64,000 bases of DNA, taken from positions 806,001 through 870,000 of the forward strand of contig JBCAML010000012.1 in assembly GCA_038503075.1 (NCBI GenBank), written 5' to 3'. The notes under the pieces were generated by a model. The model was not told the origin of the DNA. It was given only the letters and a program-made list of their open reading frames with translations, and did not search any database. Origin of the DNA: Gyromitra esculenta. Taxonomy: Eukaryota; Ascomycota; Pezizomycetes; Pezizales; Discinaceae. The position numbers were made by a program, and so were the translations under genes. Positions 1 to 12,700 of this stretch are shown here, in pieces; position 1 is the stretch's first letter, and the number at the start of each line of letters is the position of its first letter.

Positions 1-3000
1 TTCCTGAAAGAGAGAAACCTACATCGGCCTTAACCGGCGCTGTAATAACCACTGTGTTACTTGTCTCATGCATGAACACCGGCAATAGCACCTCCTTCAT
101 CACCTTCTTCAAGTCTTCTACCCCAACTGCACGAATCTTTTTAAGTAGTTCCATATTATATCCCTTACTTTGCCCATGAATAACTTGATTAATAAAAGAC
201 ATCGTCGCCGCCGCAGACATGCTTGCTTCTTCATCCGCGAACTGGACGACAATGCTAGATAGTGCCCCTTCAAGGGAGAACTTATCGAATCCAATAGTCC
301 CATCAATATGATCTGTCACTACCTTGCGTGCAGCTGCCCATGCTTTATAGGCATCTGGTGAGCGATATACGGAGAACTGGATGTGGCCGGCGTCAATATT
401 TTTGCTGAAGCCGGTGCCATAGGCTAAGCCAGTGCCGCGGACAGCGCACCATAGAGGTCCCTCAACAGCATCAAGGTAAGCTATTGCAAGCAGCATTGCA
501 GGGAGATTTGGATGGCTGAGGTTGTCGGGGCCGGAAGCGACGTGAACGGAGAAGGATGAATCAATAGTTGGTAGCGGGACAACATGGGCAATACCGCCAG
601 GATTGGCACCCTTTGGTGTGAGACGTGCTTTACGCCGATCAATGGGGGCGAGGGCGCCAGCAAATTCCTTATTCGCGACGAAAGGTTTCCAGGCAGAAAG
701 GGGGTTAGACAGTTTTTTAATATCGCCGATGACGAGGATGCGGAAGTTCTCAAGCTTGCAGAAGGAATTTCGGAGCTCTTCAAACTGGGAGATAACTTCG
801 GAGGGAGCATCAGCTAACTGTGCAGCGATGCGTTTAAGATAGAGGGCTTTGACGAGAGTATCTTGAGCACGGCCGATGGATTTGCGAGAGTAGGATATCA
901 TGCTGTTCACTGCTAGACTCATCTAAACGTAAATCAGTATGTATCTCTAAATGAGACGAAAGTCGCCTTTAAGGGCTTGGCTTACCTGTTTACCATCTCT
1001 CTTCTCGTCGGGAATATCGCTCATCATTTTCGTAATTGTAACTGAAAGGCGCTTTGCATCAAAGATACTATCCCATAGAAACTCTCTCAACCACTTAATC
1101 GTAGTCTCGTACTTCTCCGGTTCGACTTGAAACCTGATCCTAATGCTCTCTGGGGTATCCATATACGTCCCTGGGTCAATACTATAGTTTACTGTATCTT
1201 TCTCCAATTGTGCCACAACCTGTTCATACTCTAAACGTACACCATCTTTCATGATAGGTGTGTTAAAGAAGTTTTCCATATAAATTGAGAGTAATGGTCG
1301 ACGCTCAACAGGTATAGATTCAGTTGAGAGAAGGAGGGTCACACGAACGAAATTGGAAGGGATATGTTCGTAGTGGAGATATAGAGGGAGGTCGACGTTG
1401 TCTTTGTCGATTATGTCTTGAATTTCCTTGTCACTGAGGAAAGCTCAGTATTTGAATTGTTGATAGGATCATGGGGTATCACTCACCCCTTTCCATCTTT
1501 TGCTGCAAGGCCAGCTCGAGCCGTTTCAGTCTTGATGAAATGGATTGATTCAACACCTGGGACCTCAAATTTGCCGAGAATCTCTTTGGGGATTTCTCGG
1601 TCGTTCTGGGCTTTTGCATCCTCAAGCTTCTGCTGCAGCTTCTTCAATCCTTCTTCTCCAAGACTCTTTTTCTGTTCTGCGACACGCTTTTTCTCATCTT
1701 CTTCGATTTTCTTGGCGAGCCTTGCGGAGGGTTTTCCGAGAATAGAGACATGCTCATTATCGGCGATCCATTTTCTCAGGAAGTCTTTCCAGTCTGTTTC
1801 CGTCCACTTCTCAAGCTCATCAAACACGTCCAACGTCTTCAGTGACTCCAACGTACTCCCATCCCTCTCCCCAAACAAGAAACCCATGATTAGCGGGTTA
1901 GAAAAATAATACCCTGAGTTCTCGACTGAGAACTTCTTTTGTCTCTTCGTGCGCCTCAAACACTCCTGCATATAACCGAAGTCTATTGGTTCGTTAATGG
2001 TTTTCTTCAACACTTCAAAAAGGCGTTTCTCCGCTTCTGCCAAAAGCTTGGTAGGGACACTTGTAAGCTGCAACCAGATCAAGGAATTAGGACGTTCTTC
2101 GACATAGAACACGACAGAGGACGCGACGGGATCGTCGATTTCGACAAGTTGGTTCTCGAGGATCGAGACCGACGAACCAGCGAGGAATGTTCCGAGAGTT
2201 TCGAGCGCTGCCATAGCCTTAACATCGTTACAATTAGGGCCAAGGAAACCGACGACGATTTCGCCCATAGATTCATCTTTCTCGGGGAATTCAATGACGT
2301 CGACGGACGATCGATTAAGCGAAGGAACAGGCTTTGATTCAATCCATGGCCTGCCCGCAAACTCAATTAACTAAAATCACCTTCCATCTTCTACAAGAAA
2401 ATAAATACCTTCTCCAGGGAGCACTCGGATCCGGAATATCCTCCAAAACCGATTCTTCGAATTTGTCCAGGATGTTCAACAAGTTTTCGTGATCAACCTC
2501 TCCAATAATCACAAGACATAAGTTCTTTGGTTGGTACATCTCTTTGTGAAATTCCCTGATCCTATCCGCCGTCAAAACCCTCAAAGCCTCCATCATACCT
2601 CCAGTTTCGTATCTGAAACCGATACCTTCGGGGTAAATTTTCCGTACCGCCTTCATATTCATAATTGTTTCTGGAGTATTTTGAACACCTTGCATCTCGG
2701 AGTAAACAACTCCTGCATCCTGACCAGAGCCGTCGATATGGTGAACTTCTGTGTAGCAACCGCTATCAGAGAGGGTTGGGAGCAAGATATGTTCGAGATA
2801 TACCGGAAGGATCTGGGCGAAACCTTCCCAGCCTGCCGTGTCAAGCGTATAGGCTGTATGGTCCGTGGCAGTCCAGGCATTGGTGCCTGAGTAGGCTCTT
2901 TGCGAAATTAATTAGTGAGAACTCTATTGAAAAATACGAGCATAACCCTATCAAACACAGCTTACCTGTTTGCCATTCTGTCCAACACGCCCTTATACTG

Positions 3001-3225
3001 ATAGTTTTTAGATCCCATGAAACAGAGGTGCTCAAGTGTATGTGGAGATCCAGAATCATCCAAGATTTCAGTAGCTAGTGCAAAGAACCCGAGCACCTTT
3101 GGCCCCTCTCGGTCAACCACAACTGCAGACATCCCGGTTCTTTGAGATTCATATTTTGTAATAGTGCTTGGCGAGTAGTCTGTCTTGAACTGCGTCTCTT
3201 TCTTGAAGTATGTTTTGTTTGTCAT
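1..3225 (-). CDS. M16-family zinc metallopeptidase, cytosolic Sdd3/YOL098C type (3' end outside window)
   Basis: Exons on the complement: 2966-3225, 2409-2897, 1487-2350, 986-1433 and 922 running off the left edge; phases agree at every junction and at least 994 residues are visible. The inverted zinc motif HTLEH lies at residues 62-66 inside the family signature DDSGSPHTLEHLCFMGS, followed by the conserved stretches TEVHHIDGSGQDAGVVYSEM and GFRYETGGMMEALRVLT. The middle of the protein holds a charged coiled segment rich in Lys and Glu, and the second M16 half (VQVEPEKY-like region, then the GHIQFSVYRSPDAY region) follows. By family this is a large single-chain insulinase-like peptidase of the cytosol; the exact substrate is not known. 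I start at the ATG at 3225. The reading frame stays open upstream, but without an ATG, and CAG/GTGCGC near 3349 with a CTAAC and GCGCAG acceptor near 3262 looks like a 5' UTR intron. Confidence 0.9.
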
Positions 3226-3750
3226 CGTGAAGATAGACGCACGATGGTGGTCTCTGCGCGCTGTTAGAGTGAGAAGTGCGATGACGACACTCTTCCGGAC
3301 CGATGGGAAGAATATATTGAGGAGTTGGGTAGAGGCGCGAAGGAAGCGCACCTGAGCCAGAATGAACAGCTGCTATCTTGATGAGAAGCTCCGAGACTGC
3401 CCAAGCATAGGTTGATGAAGTTGGTATTGCGGGGTCAGGCGACAAGACCACTTATGTACGAAGAATGCACTGCAGCATAAAAAAGCCCCACTAAGTGACG
3501 ACCTACAAAAATGCTGACACATGGGAAGAGCCGCATAGAACCCTGCATAAAAGAGCTTCACGACGCTATTCCATTTTTTCATTCTAATCAAAAACTTTAC
3601 CACTCTTGGACCTTTTACATTATTATAGAAACTCCGGTTGACTTATCATAATCCCTTTCGCTAGGTGCGGTAAATATCAAATCTGGGGACCTGAGATCGA
3701 GAAATCGGCAGTACCAGGTTGAGCCTATCTTGGCACACCTTGGCAAAACC

Positions 3751-4000
3751 CATACCGTAGGGATTGGGCAAATACAAACCGTTGCCGAGAGTGGGCGTCT
3801 GGGATACTATACCTTTTGAGGGATCAATTTACATCAAAACTGAGGGAAAGACGGCTCAGCTTAGGTCGTTGATGTCCGCTCGTAGCGAACCCCCCCTAAG
3901 TTGGCTTAATCTGCTCTGCTCTTGTGGTAGTATACTCAGTATACTCTGCAAGACGCCCCTTCTTGGCAACGGTCTGTATTTGCCCAGTCCCTACGGTATG
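3751..4000. repeat. 250-bp MITE-like element with 50-bp inverted arms
   Basis: The left arm 3751-3800 begins CATACCGTAGGGATTGGGCA. The right arm 3951-4000, read on the other strand, begins CATACCGTAGGGACTGGGCA. By hand the arms agree at 45 of 50 positions and are separated by 150 bp with no coding potential. If the ends are trimmed to CCGTAGGG...CCCTACGG the flanking dinucleotide on both sides is TA, the target duplication expected of Tc1/mariner or pogo type elements. The family assignment is inference. Confidence 0.65.
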
Positions 4001-5570
4001 CATGTAGGTGTTCATGCCCCTCGCGGGCTGCTTCGCACGGGAAATAGCCGGGGGTAGTGGAGGATGGGGGAAAAATGGCCTGAACAGGCTTGGGAATACG
4101 CCTAGCATGTAGTTCAAAATATACATTCGCTTAAAGAGTAGATGCCTCAGAATCGAGTATTAATTGGTACACGTACTCATCAGCAATCGAATCGGATTCG
4201 ATGATGTAATATACTTGTGCTAGGTACATGCTTATTGTGGGACCGCGCACGGCTCTTGGGTTTGGTGTCGAAAGATGATATCGATGCACAACGCTTCTAT
4301 CCGATCGATCTGGAGTTCCTGCCAATACCGATTCAGAAGCAGCCCTAGAGTCTGACCCGAGACAGCTCCCTCCCCCTGTTCCTTTGAAACGAGTATATGC
4401 CGTTCGTTCTAAATTTAATCCCTTTAGGAGTAGCGTGATCTCACTCATCCACAGGCATAGATTTGGGCACTAATCATATCATGTCACTCGCCTAAAGGAA
4501 TTAAGACGAGGCATCTACCTTGAAAACCTGAGGCTAGCGCTATCATCAAGTAATAACTAGCCGATCCTTCAAATACCGTTTAATAGCACGAGTTAGAGGG
4601 CACCAAGCTTCATTAGATCAAATAAAAACACCCAAACAGATAAAACAACCAAAATCGAAACAGATCGTTGCTATGCAGACCAAGTCACACAGTGCTTTAT
4701 ATGAAGGGGAAACTTTCAGGATACCATGTCTCTGATGGGCTTGTATGACAGATACCGCAACCACCTTGCTCTGGCGGCACCCACCCACCACAACAGCATT
4801 ATCTGCACCACTGCAAGCTTCATGCTAATGAACTCTTTATAGTATACTATTTTATTTAAGAATGCTAAGGAAGAATAAAATCCTGTCTGATTTTCCGTGA
4901 TACTGTAGCTCGAGATCTAGAGGTTTCCCTGTCTTGCTAGGTAGGTCAAAGGGGGCAAGCGTCTGATAGTATAGATTTAGTCGTGCGGCGAAGTAGCTGT
5001 GATATCCGGCATACGAACCCATCAGGAACATGGTATCCTAAACGTCGTCCCTTATATACATGTATATTAGCCAGAAGCCTTGGCGCCAACAGCAATCCAA
5101 CTCGGCGGGCTAACTGATTCATATATTTACAATTGCTCCCAATTACATATGTTTTTTCAGGCGCTTCAGAGTCCAGACATCACCATTCCCTTAACCCATC
5201 ACTCGTTGAAAACTGGATGCGAAGCTATGCACTCCCTTGAACAGCTGCGGCGACCAGAATAATCTAGCTCTCGAGTCTCCGCCTCGTACTCGTCTGACTA
5301 AGACCCGCATTTCATGGGTTGCTAAGCCGCTTCCCGGCAAATAGAAGCACCCCCCCGGCAATTGGGATGAATGGCGGGCAAAGACTGGCTCCAGGAAGAA
5401 CGTCGCATAATGCACGCTAGGTACAGAGGAAATCTGATGTAATTAGAGCTGCGCATCGCATCGGTGAGGAGCTGAGTGCATGTTGCACCAGCTCTCTCGT
5501 GCTTGAGGTCGGAATTTCTCTTAATTCCTTCGCCTCGCCCTTTCTCCAAACAACTGAACCATCCATAGTC

Positions 5571-5660
5571 CCTCCTCCTCACGGGTTTACTTCTCTTCTC
5601 CTCTCGAGTCTCTGCTGGCTTTTGTTTTTTCCTCTCTACTTTCTGCTTTCCTTCGTGAGA
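5571..5660 (+). promoter_or_regulatory. Pyrimidine-rich leader/promoter tract
   Basis: A CT-rich stretch about 150-230 bp before the ATG at 5804. Such tracts are common just upstream of, or within, the leaders of expressed filamentous ascomycete genes. It supports the downstream hypothetical gene being real and transcribed rightward. Confidence 0.4.
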
Positions 5661-5803
5661 AGACCGCAATCTCGCTGTCTGCATAGTAGTCCACACGGGA
5701 TTCCCGCTCATCCTTTCCGTGTTGTTGTGGAGCGCAACAAGCCGCATCCCCGCGAAACGAAAAAAGGATAAAAAGAAAAAAAAAGAGCATCACACAAGCA
5801 ATC

Positions 5804-6795
5804 ATGGTTCTTAACGCTTCGTACTTCTCGTCCTCATCGCAGCCGATCTTGCAACATCCAACTCCCCAACATCACCACAAAATCCACCTCGGAACCGGCC
5901 TACCACTCGTTCCTTGTCCCGAGTCCCTTTTCCTCTCGCTCCAAAGTGCTGCGGCCGCCATGGTGCAACACCCGCAGAAGCAGCAACCACCGTCCCCTTC
6001 TTTGACTCCTACTATAATCACAGGTATCTCCCGAAAACGGTCTCCCCAAATCGCGTTCGGGGACGAAACTCCTCCATCTTCTCGTCCGCCGTCAAGAGCA
6101 CACACGCAGCGTCGAGTCCGAGCAAAACGGGCCGCGGAGAGACCGGGATGGATCTCCGAGAAGGAAGGGAGCATAGGCCTGGACGGGAGAATGGAGGATG
6201 TGAGCGTGGACATAATGTGGCCAGGAGCAGAAGAAATGGAGATAGGGCGGAGAGTAGGAGAGCTAAGAAGGCGGCGAAGGTTTTCTGTGTTGTGTTTTCT
6301 GGGGTGTACTATTGAGCATTTACAGGGGTTAAGGTTAGCCCTCCCTTCTGCCGCTTCTGCCCAGAGTGTCTAGATGATGAACGTTGACGATAAAAAAGCC
6401 AAGTCGCAACACTCCTGGAAAACTCAGGCGCTGATGTGTTTGGTGTCTCACTGACACCCCCGCCACCACACACCTCTTCGCTACCTATTATTCATGACCG
6501 CACAAAAGCACTAACGCTCTCGTTGGGTCTTCTCCATCCTCTCGGTGGTGGCCGACAAGCTCTGGACGCAATAGCCGTCCTCGACAAGGAATCGCGCCGG
6601 CGCATGGTACTACCGGTTGGATGGGGACCTAGACTACTCCCAGGCCAGAGGGACGAAGAGAATGGCGATGGGGTGAGTAGCGTGGTTAGTAGGTGTGTAA
6701 AGGGCGTTGAGTGGCTTTGCTCGGAAGCTGTGGATGAAGCTGTCGAGGATGTAGAAATGGGTATGGGGTGCGAGGGAGTGGTCATGGCTGTGTAG
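5804..6795 (+). CDS. Hypothetical fungal protein, two exons
   Basis: I do not recognise this gene. The model joins 5804-6327 and 6399-6795 across a 71-nt intron (donor GTTAAG, acceptor AAAAAAG, the weak point of the model) and gives 306 residues with consistent phase. The N-terminal third is low-complexity and His/Pro/Ser rich; residues around 75-120 are basic (SRKRSPQIAFG, then an Arg/Lys-rich run); a short hydrophobic patch FSVLCFLGCTIEHL closes exon 1. Exon 2 contains a better-looking globular part: QVATLLENSGADVFGV, then QALDAIAVLDKESRRRMVLP and VGWGPRLL, ending in an acidic helix-like tail. No membrane segment, signal peptide or catalytic motif is evident. The start ATG follows an A-rich context and an upstream CT tract. 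If the intron is wrong, the first exon alone would code 189 residues. Confidence 0.45.
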
Positions 6796-8091
6796 AGCGA
6801 CAGGGAGAGGGTGGTCTTTTGTTTGCAGTGGTTTTTTTTAAGGGGGGGTTAGGGCTTTTCCAGCAAGATTAAAAAGTGGTGTGGTCCACGAACCATCACC
6901 AGACTGGTTGGAGCGTCTCGCATGAAGATTCTGACTGCTGCCGCTATCCCCCCCTTTGTTTAATCATTTTAATTGGCTACTACTCCTTTGGTCTATTGAT
7001 TGATTGATCTTTATCTCTCTTGTTCCTTTGCTTTTGATATCCTTTTGGCTTTTGATACCTGTATGCCCGGTGTTTTTTTTATATGTCTGGAGTAGAGTTG
7101 TTTGTTTTTTTTACCTTCTCTTGTCTATTGTTTTCTGGAGAAATAAACTGTGTTTTTGGTTATTGACGGCTTGCGAACCAATCAGACTACTAAGCTTGGG
7201 TGATAGTTCCTAATAAACAGCCTTGTCTGGAGCAAATTTCGGTTCAAACCGGTCAACCAGTGTTTGTAGCTTAGTTAGCGAACAACTTTAAGATCTCGCG
7301 CCAGGAATCGGCCTACCTGTAGGTATTCTGGAGAATGCTTCAGTCAGGTTTCATCTCCTGTATTTGTGCTCACTAATTGGGATTGCACCGGTTCTCGATG
7401 TTTTCGGTCCAAGTAGGGATGTTTATTGTAATTAAGTTTCCGAGGAATCTTTCGGTCGCTTATGGTAGCTTCGAATGGCACATTGTGAGGACTAGATTAT
7501 GAGAATGGTAAGATGAATGTATTAAGCCATCTTGAGAGTCACGCATGTAACTGTGCTGCTCTGGAGAAAAGTATAATCTTGCGTACATGCGGATAGTCTT
7601 CCCAATAAATTCTATGACCTGCTAATTCCGTGGCGAAACCGATCCAGAAACAGCGATCCCGCTGCAAATTCTTCAATACTTGCCTCCGAACACGAGTAGG
7701 TTCTATGTTTGGCGTGCACCCCGAGCTCACGAATATAAGATCATGGTATATCACTCGCCTTGCTAAGTTCATGCTAAGCCTAGCTGGGTGGGTAATGGGT
7801 TATTGTAAACCCATTCGTGCGCAGACCTTCATGTTGTGATAAGCTAACTATTTTCCTTAGAGATATACTGATGAAGGAAAGGGAAGGAGAAGAAATAAAT
7901 AATATTTAAGCAAGAAAGTAAGAAAGCAAGCAAGAAAGAAAGGAAATAATAATCCCAAGCGCCAATACAAATTCCCAACAGGCAAGCAAACATCATTCGT
8001 TTGCTTTATCCCTTACATCATTGTGTTGTTTCTATGGATCTAGCTCATATGGTCACTTATTCTGCCCATTCAAATGTCCATATCTCATATC
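6796..8091. other. Gene-free interval between convergent genes
   Basis: It lies between the stop of the hypothetical gene at 6795 and the stop of the CHFR-like gene at 8092, so it should hold both 3' untranslated regions. The left part is T-rich (6820-7150). A purine-rich AAGAAAG-type tract occupies about 7860-7960. No further gene or repeat family was recognised. Confidence 0.6.
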
Positions 8092-9755
8092 TCACAAGGC
8101 CCCACCGTGGTTGTTCCCCTCGCCGACATTTGCACCTCCACCGTCATTACCATCTACCCCGCCAATACCACCACCACCAACGTTCAAGCCCATCCCACTC
8201 CCACCACCCGCCGGAGCACCTCCGGCCAACACTACCCCGTCACCAACATTGAGGTTCATCCCATCACCCACCGGAGCATTCGCCGCTAGCACTGGTCCAT
8301 CATCCCTTGGTGGCACATCATTTCGTCTTAAGTGCGGTGGTGTCTCTTCACACGAATGACAACATTTCCTCCTATGTTCCACGCTATGCACTTGCGTCCT
8401 GCATCCTCTGCCGTACCAGCATTTCCTTCTGTTATCCACAAATCCTGTGGTTTCTCGTTCGTGAATCCACCAGCTATGAAAGTTGTTTATGAGCACTTGT
8501 GTCATGCATGGCTGACACGCAAACTCTTCCGGTCGTAGTTGTTTTAGAGAGAATGGGATGGCATTTGCGTTTTTATCAAGGAGGTAAGTGTAAATTTTCT
8601 GAAAGATATCGCGCCACGTCAGATTGGAGGTGGTCATCCAGGTCGATAATAATGCCATTTCCACGTCATTGACAAATTTTTGAATTTCTTCATTATTCCC
8701 GCTAAACACGGGGGTGATACCGTTGGTGTAGATGTATGGGGGTAAACTGGCAGCTAGATCTGAAACTGGTCTGAGCAGGTTTACCAGGCTGCATTCAAAC
8801 AGGTTTCCGCAATTAAGGACACTGCAGTTTTCGCATTTCCAGCCAGGGTTCCAGTTGGTTGGGAAGTTGTTCGGACAGGACTGGCAACGGAGGTGCGAAC
8901 GGTAAGAATAGACGTCTGCCCGCTGGGGGCCGCGAACAGGGTGAGGAGGAGGGATAGGGTCAAGACAAGTGAAGCCGTAGTTGTTTGGGGTGGAACAACA
9001 AGGACAAGGCGACCAAGTTATTCCTTCGTCCTCTTCTTCTTCGGGGTCTGGGTCGTCATCGTCGGAGTAAGTGCTGGTTATGTCGATCTAGGAAGATTAG
9101 TAAGGTGTCATAATGGGGAGAAGGCGGAGTGGGAGGCTACCTTCTGGCCAGGCTTATAGGCTAGCTCCAGTTCTCTAAGCTCATCCGGATCTCGTTTCTT
9201 GTCCGGGAAGCGATTGAGTAGTTTCTCGATGAGCTGAGTGATGTCACGCTCATCACGCGTCTTCTTTACTTTCTGTCTACATGTTGGGCAAGTATCTGAG
9301 CGTTCAAACCATGGTACCAAGCAAGCACCTAATTCATGCACACCGTTATGAACCCATCACCCGTTAATAAAAGCCATTTCAAACTCACCACAAAACTTAT
9401 GCAAACAATCTAAGCAAGCTACTGGATTTGCGAGCACTTCAGAACAGATCGCACAGCTCAGATCCGTTTCTAGCATATCCTCGAGCACATCATCGTTCCG
9501 CTTTGGTGGCTGGTTATTGAAGCGAGAGGTTTTTGCCTTCCTCGAAAGCTCAGAAAAGTCAGAGTCAGCAAGTCGCTTGTTCGACCCTGAGGATGACGGT
9601 GGAGACGACTGTTCAGGGGCTTGGCTTGGGGCGAAGGAAACAAGGCGTTGGGGGGTGCTAGGTGAGCCTAGAGGGAATTGAGGAGCTGGACCTGGGGATT
9701 GGGGAACCGGTAGCTCTGCCTGGGGTTCTGATTGCGACATTGGTATGGTAGCCAT
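8092..9755 (-). CDS. CHFR-like RING-type E3 ubiquitin ligase lacking the FHA domain
   Basis: Three exons on the complement: 9389-9755, 9141-9328 and 8092-9087, giving 516 residues. A C3HC4 RING spans residues 101-139 (CAIC, then CLHKFCGAC, then CPTC), assembled exactly across the first intron, which supports that splice. It is followed by a helix and the stretch NRFPDKKRDPDELRELELAY, comparable to the post-RING region of vertebrate CHFR. An acidic linker leads to a cysteine-rich domain (CPCCSTPNNYGFTC, CQSC, CENC) and then a part resembling the CHFR C-terminus: NLTWRDIF, FACQPC and CWYGRGCRTQ with a downstream His, a possible PAR-binding-like knuckle. The tail is Gly-rich with VGDG repeats. 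The first 100 residues are Pro/Ser rich with a basic patch and have no FHA domain, unlike CHFR and Dma1/Dma2. Likely nuclear; the substrate is unknown. Confidence 0.8.
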
Positions 9756-12700
9756 AGTCGCGAGGGGAGAGTCGCGTTATGGACGCGAAGTAAGGTGACG
9801 CGGGGAGCGAAGGCTTAAGTAGGTAGGGCGAGCGGGGTGCTAAGGGTGATAAGCGTTATCTCGGCAGGGAAACTGACTCACTGAAGGGGAGTCATGGGCG
9901 GATGGTGATGGTGTGTCCCTAGCCTGCAACAGGGGCTCAGCCCGTCCACTGAGGCAGAGCCGCATGACTTTCACGGAGATCTTCGCAAGGAGCGCGCAGC
10001 CCTGGGAACAATTTGTTGGTTTATTACGGCTGGAATCGGAAATATAAAATTGAAGTTATTGTCATTGATGCGTGAGGCAGATCCTGTTTTTCGGGCGCAG
10101 GGTTTCCTAGGTGAAAGAGTGGATCGAGTCATCTCTGATGATGGGGCTTAGCTGTTTGTGCGCAACGACTGCGCACCAGGTAGATCACCAGAGGAAAGCC
10201 TTGTGCTCACCTCGTCCTGTTTGTAGCTGCTCCCAGTCTGCCCCAGTGGGCCTTTATATTCTGCCCGCTTCTCCCTTCTCCCTTCCCCTCCATCAAGCTT
10301 CTCCGACGATTGTACTTACCCATCTAGCATCACTTTTATCACTACTATATGTACCTTTCCAATAAAAACCATTCGAGTAATGGTTCTATACTTTAACTCC
10401 ACCACCGGCGCTAATGTCGACGAGGACACTCCATGTTGCCGTGGATCAAACCACAGAGACATTCAGAGTCAAACCTACCAAGATATGGGTGACCATTCGG
10501 TTCATTGCGTCAAATCGCTTGGGGTCTGCGTCTTAGCAGTCTTTTCTATCGCTAACTCTACTACGAAAGACGACGCTGGGGCTTTATGTTAATAAAGTCT
10601 TACTAGCTGTCTGTTACAGGAAATTCGTCTTGCTTCTACCGCTGCTCAACAACACTCGAGGTTAAACTAACATTAACTTGACAATTGACAAGGCGGAACA
10701 TCACGAAATAGGAAATTCAATTGCCGTAACGTCTGTTATCATGTACGGACTACTAACGAATATTTATATTTTAAGCATCAATCAGCGATGCCAGTTACGG
10801 ACGGGCACTAGCAGGTCAGTGGTCTATCGTGGGCTTGCGACAAGGCTTAAGGACAATTCTATGATTATTATTCGTTAGGTGTTCGATTCGTTAGGAGTAG
10901 CAAACAAATCGAAACAATGAGGGGTTCTTGCAAATGTTTAACAGTAGTGATTCAAGGCATTGATCAATGCTAGACTTCTCTTACTACTGCAGCTTCAAAG
11001 CCTCACAGCTTGTTGGACTTTTGGATATAAAGAGAGTCGTCTGTGCTCCTAAAGTCGTCTCCCACGCCCTCTAGAAGGCGATTTACTCCGAAAGAAATGA
11101 TCGTATCGTAATTAATAGCATCCTAAGATCAAGCCTGTCGAACAATCTAATGTCTATCACTAACGGAGGGCAGCTAACAACCGCAATCTTACCTTCTACG
11201 GTATGGGAAAAAAATTGATGGTGATATCTTAACAGAGATTTGGCACGGGGTATGATTATGCTTAGGAATACCACAGGGCCTACAGAAACGTATGGATACT
11301 GTCACCCGGATCACCCGGATCAGTCGAAAAAACTCTGAAGAAATAGCGGGCAACTTTATGTGCTTACGGGAGCGTATAATCTAGTTAACTGGATATCCGG
11401 TCCATTTTTCTACACTTCGATTACCTCGAAAAATTGGAATACGGGCTACAACAAAAAACAAATCACTATACACCATATTCAAATACTTGTCTCGAGCTGA
11501 ACTGAGGCAAGCTAAGCGTTTAGTTGTAGACCTTCTTGTTGAGACGAGAAGACTGGAGGCTCTCGTCGAGCTTATTCGTGGCTCTACCATCGAAAAACTT
11601 TGGAGGGGGCGCAACGACGCGATGGAAGAAGAGTTGCAACTTCATGAGATAGAAAAGCCCCAAAGAACAAAATCGAAGGCAAACCCGTGGTGCCGTCCCC
11701 ACCCCCCATGAGGGCTTTAGCAGGGGCGCGGGACGTGAAGTAAAACTACAGAAATGAGTTAATCTTAATTGGGGCCGGCAAAATACGAGACAAATTCGAA
11801 TACAGTTGCACCTCGCTATGTCGGATCTCGTGCTATATCTCGTGCGAAACCTAACTGAGACTTGGCATCCGACCTATCGAGGTACGACGTACTAACACTT
11901 CGAATCAGCAAACATACCTGAGAAGGACTAATCAAATTAAATAGATTGCTAGAATTGCATATTGTCAAGGCCCTTCCGGTCAAGTGTCTATGCGACAAGA
12001 CCCTAGGTTCATTGTGGGGTATGGGAAATACTACTTTTTGTGGGATAGCAAAGATCGTCTCGGCAAAGATTTCACCAACAGATATTCTTCGTTACAGACT
12101 TCCGAAAGTGTTATCTGGAGGACTAGAGTCTGACATAATTACAAATAGCTTATTGTTACTCGGAGGAACTTCAGAAAACATCACTTAGGGCCAAACGAAA
12201 TTTACCTGTTCAAATGCTTTGGGAGGGCAGTGAATTTGGGGGTTTTCCGATATCAACAACACCATCGCCACGGAATTTCACCAGACAAGTGCCTTGCTAC
12301 AAAATAAATTACAGAGGATATTATATATGGCCCTCGCTCTAGAAATGCGGAGAGTATAAGAATTTCCTGGAGGATCAACATTAGTAACCATCGTCCTCTC
12401 GTTTATTAATTTACATTATGGATCAATGTCAAGGCCACACAAAGGATATGTCCTCTATATCTGGAAAGTATAAATCAAAAATCGCCGAAGAAAAATTGAA
12501 GGCCAAGCTATGTGGATAGTCTGGGATAAACCAGGACAATCGATATATCTTCTCCTCTAAACCACATATCTTCGCCGAAGCTACTCTCGCTACGGCTGGC
12601 TTACCGCACGGAAGCCGGAAGCTAAGAGACTATTGGACGGTTGATACATAGGGAATCTGCGAAATCCCGAGAGCAATATTCAAAGGATAGTAAAAACGAG

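Larger units (their letters stand above)
3226..5803. other. Gene-free stretch with one MITE-like element
   Basis: No reading frame here looks like a conserved protein. The stretch holds the divergent upstream regions of the M16 peptidase (left) and of the hypothetical gene at 5804 (right), the inverted-repeat element at 3751-4000, and one TACATGTA palindrome at 5057. An open frame of 105 codons on the minus strand at 4131-4448 has no recognisable domain and is probably chance. Confidence 0.6.

Noticed and set aside
3226..3351. A 42-residue Arg-rich extension upstream of the M16 peptidase that looks like a mitochondrial presequence
   Set aside because: It has no ATG (it would start at GTG) and coincides with a likely 5' UTR intron: CAG/GTGCGC, CTAAC, GCGCAG.
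4131..4448. 105-codon minus-strand open frame
   Set aside because: No homology recognised, no CT-rich leader and no conserved features.
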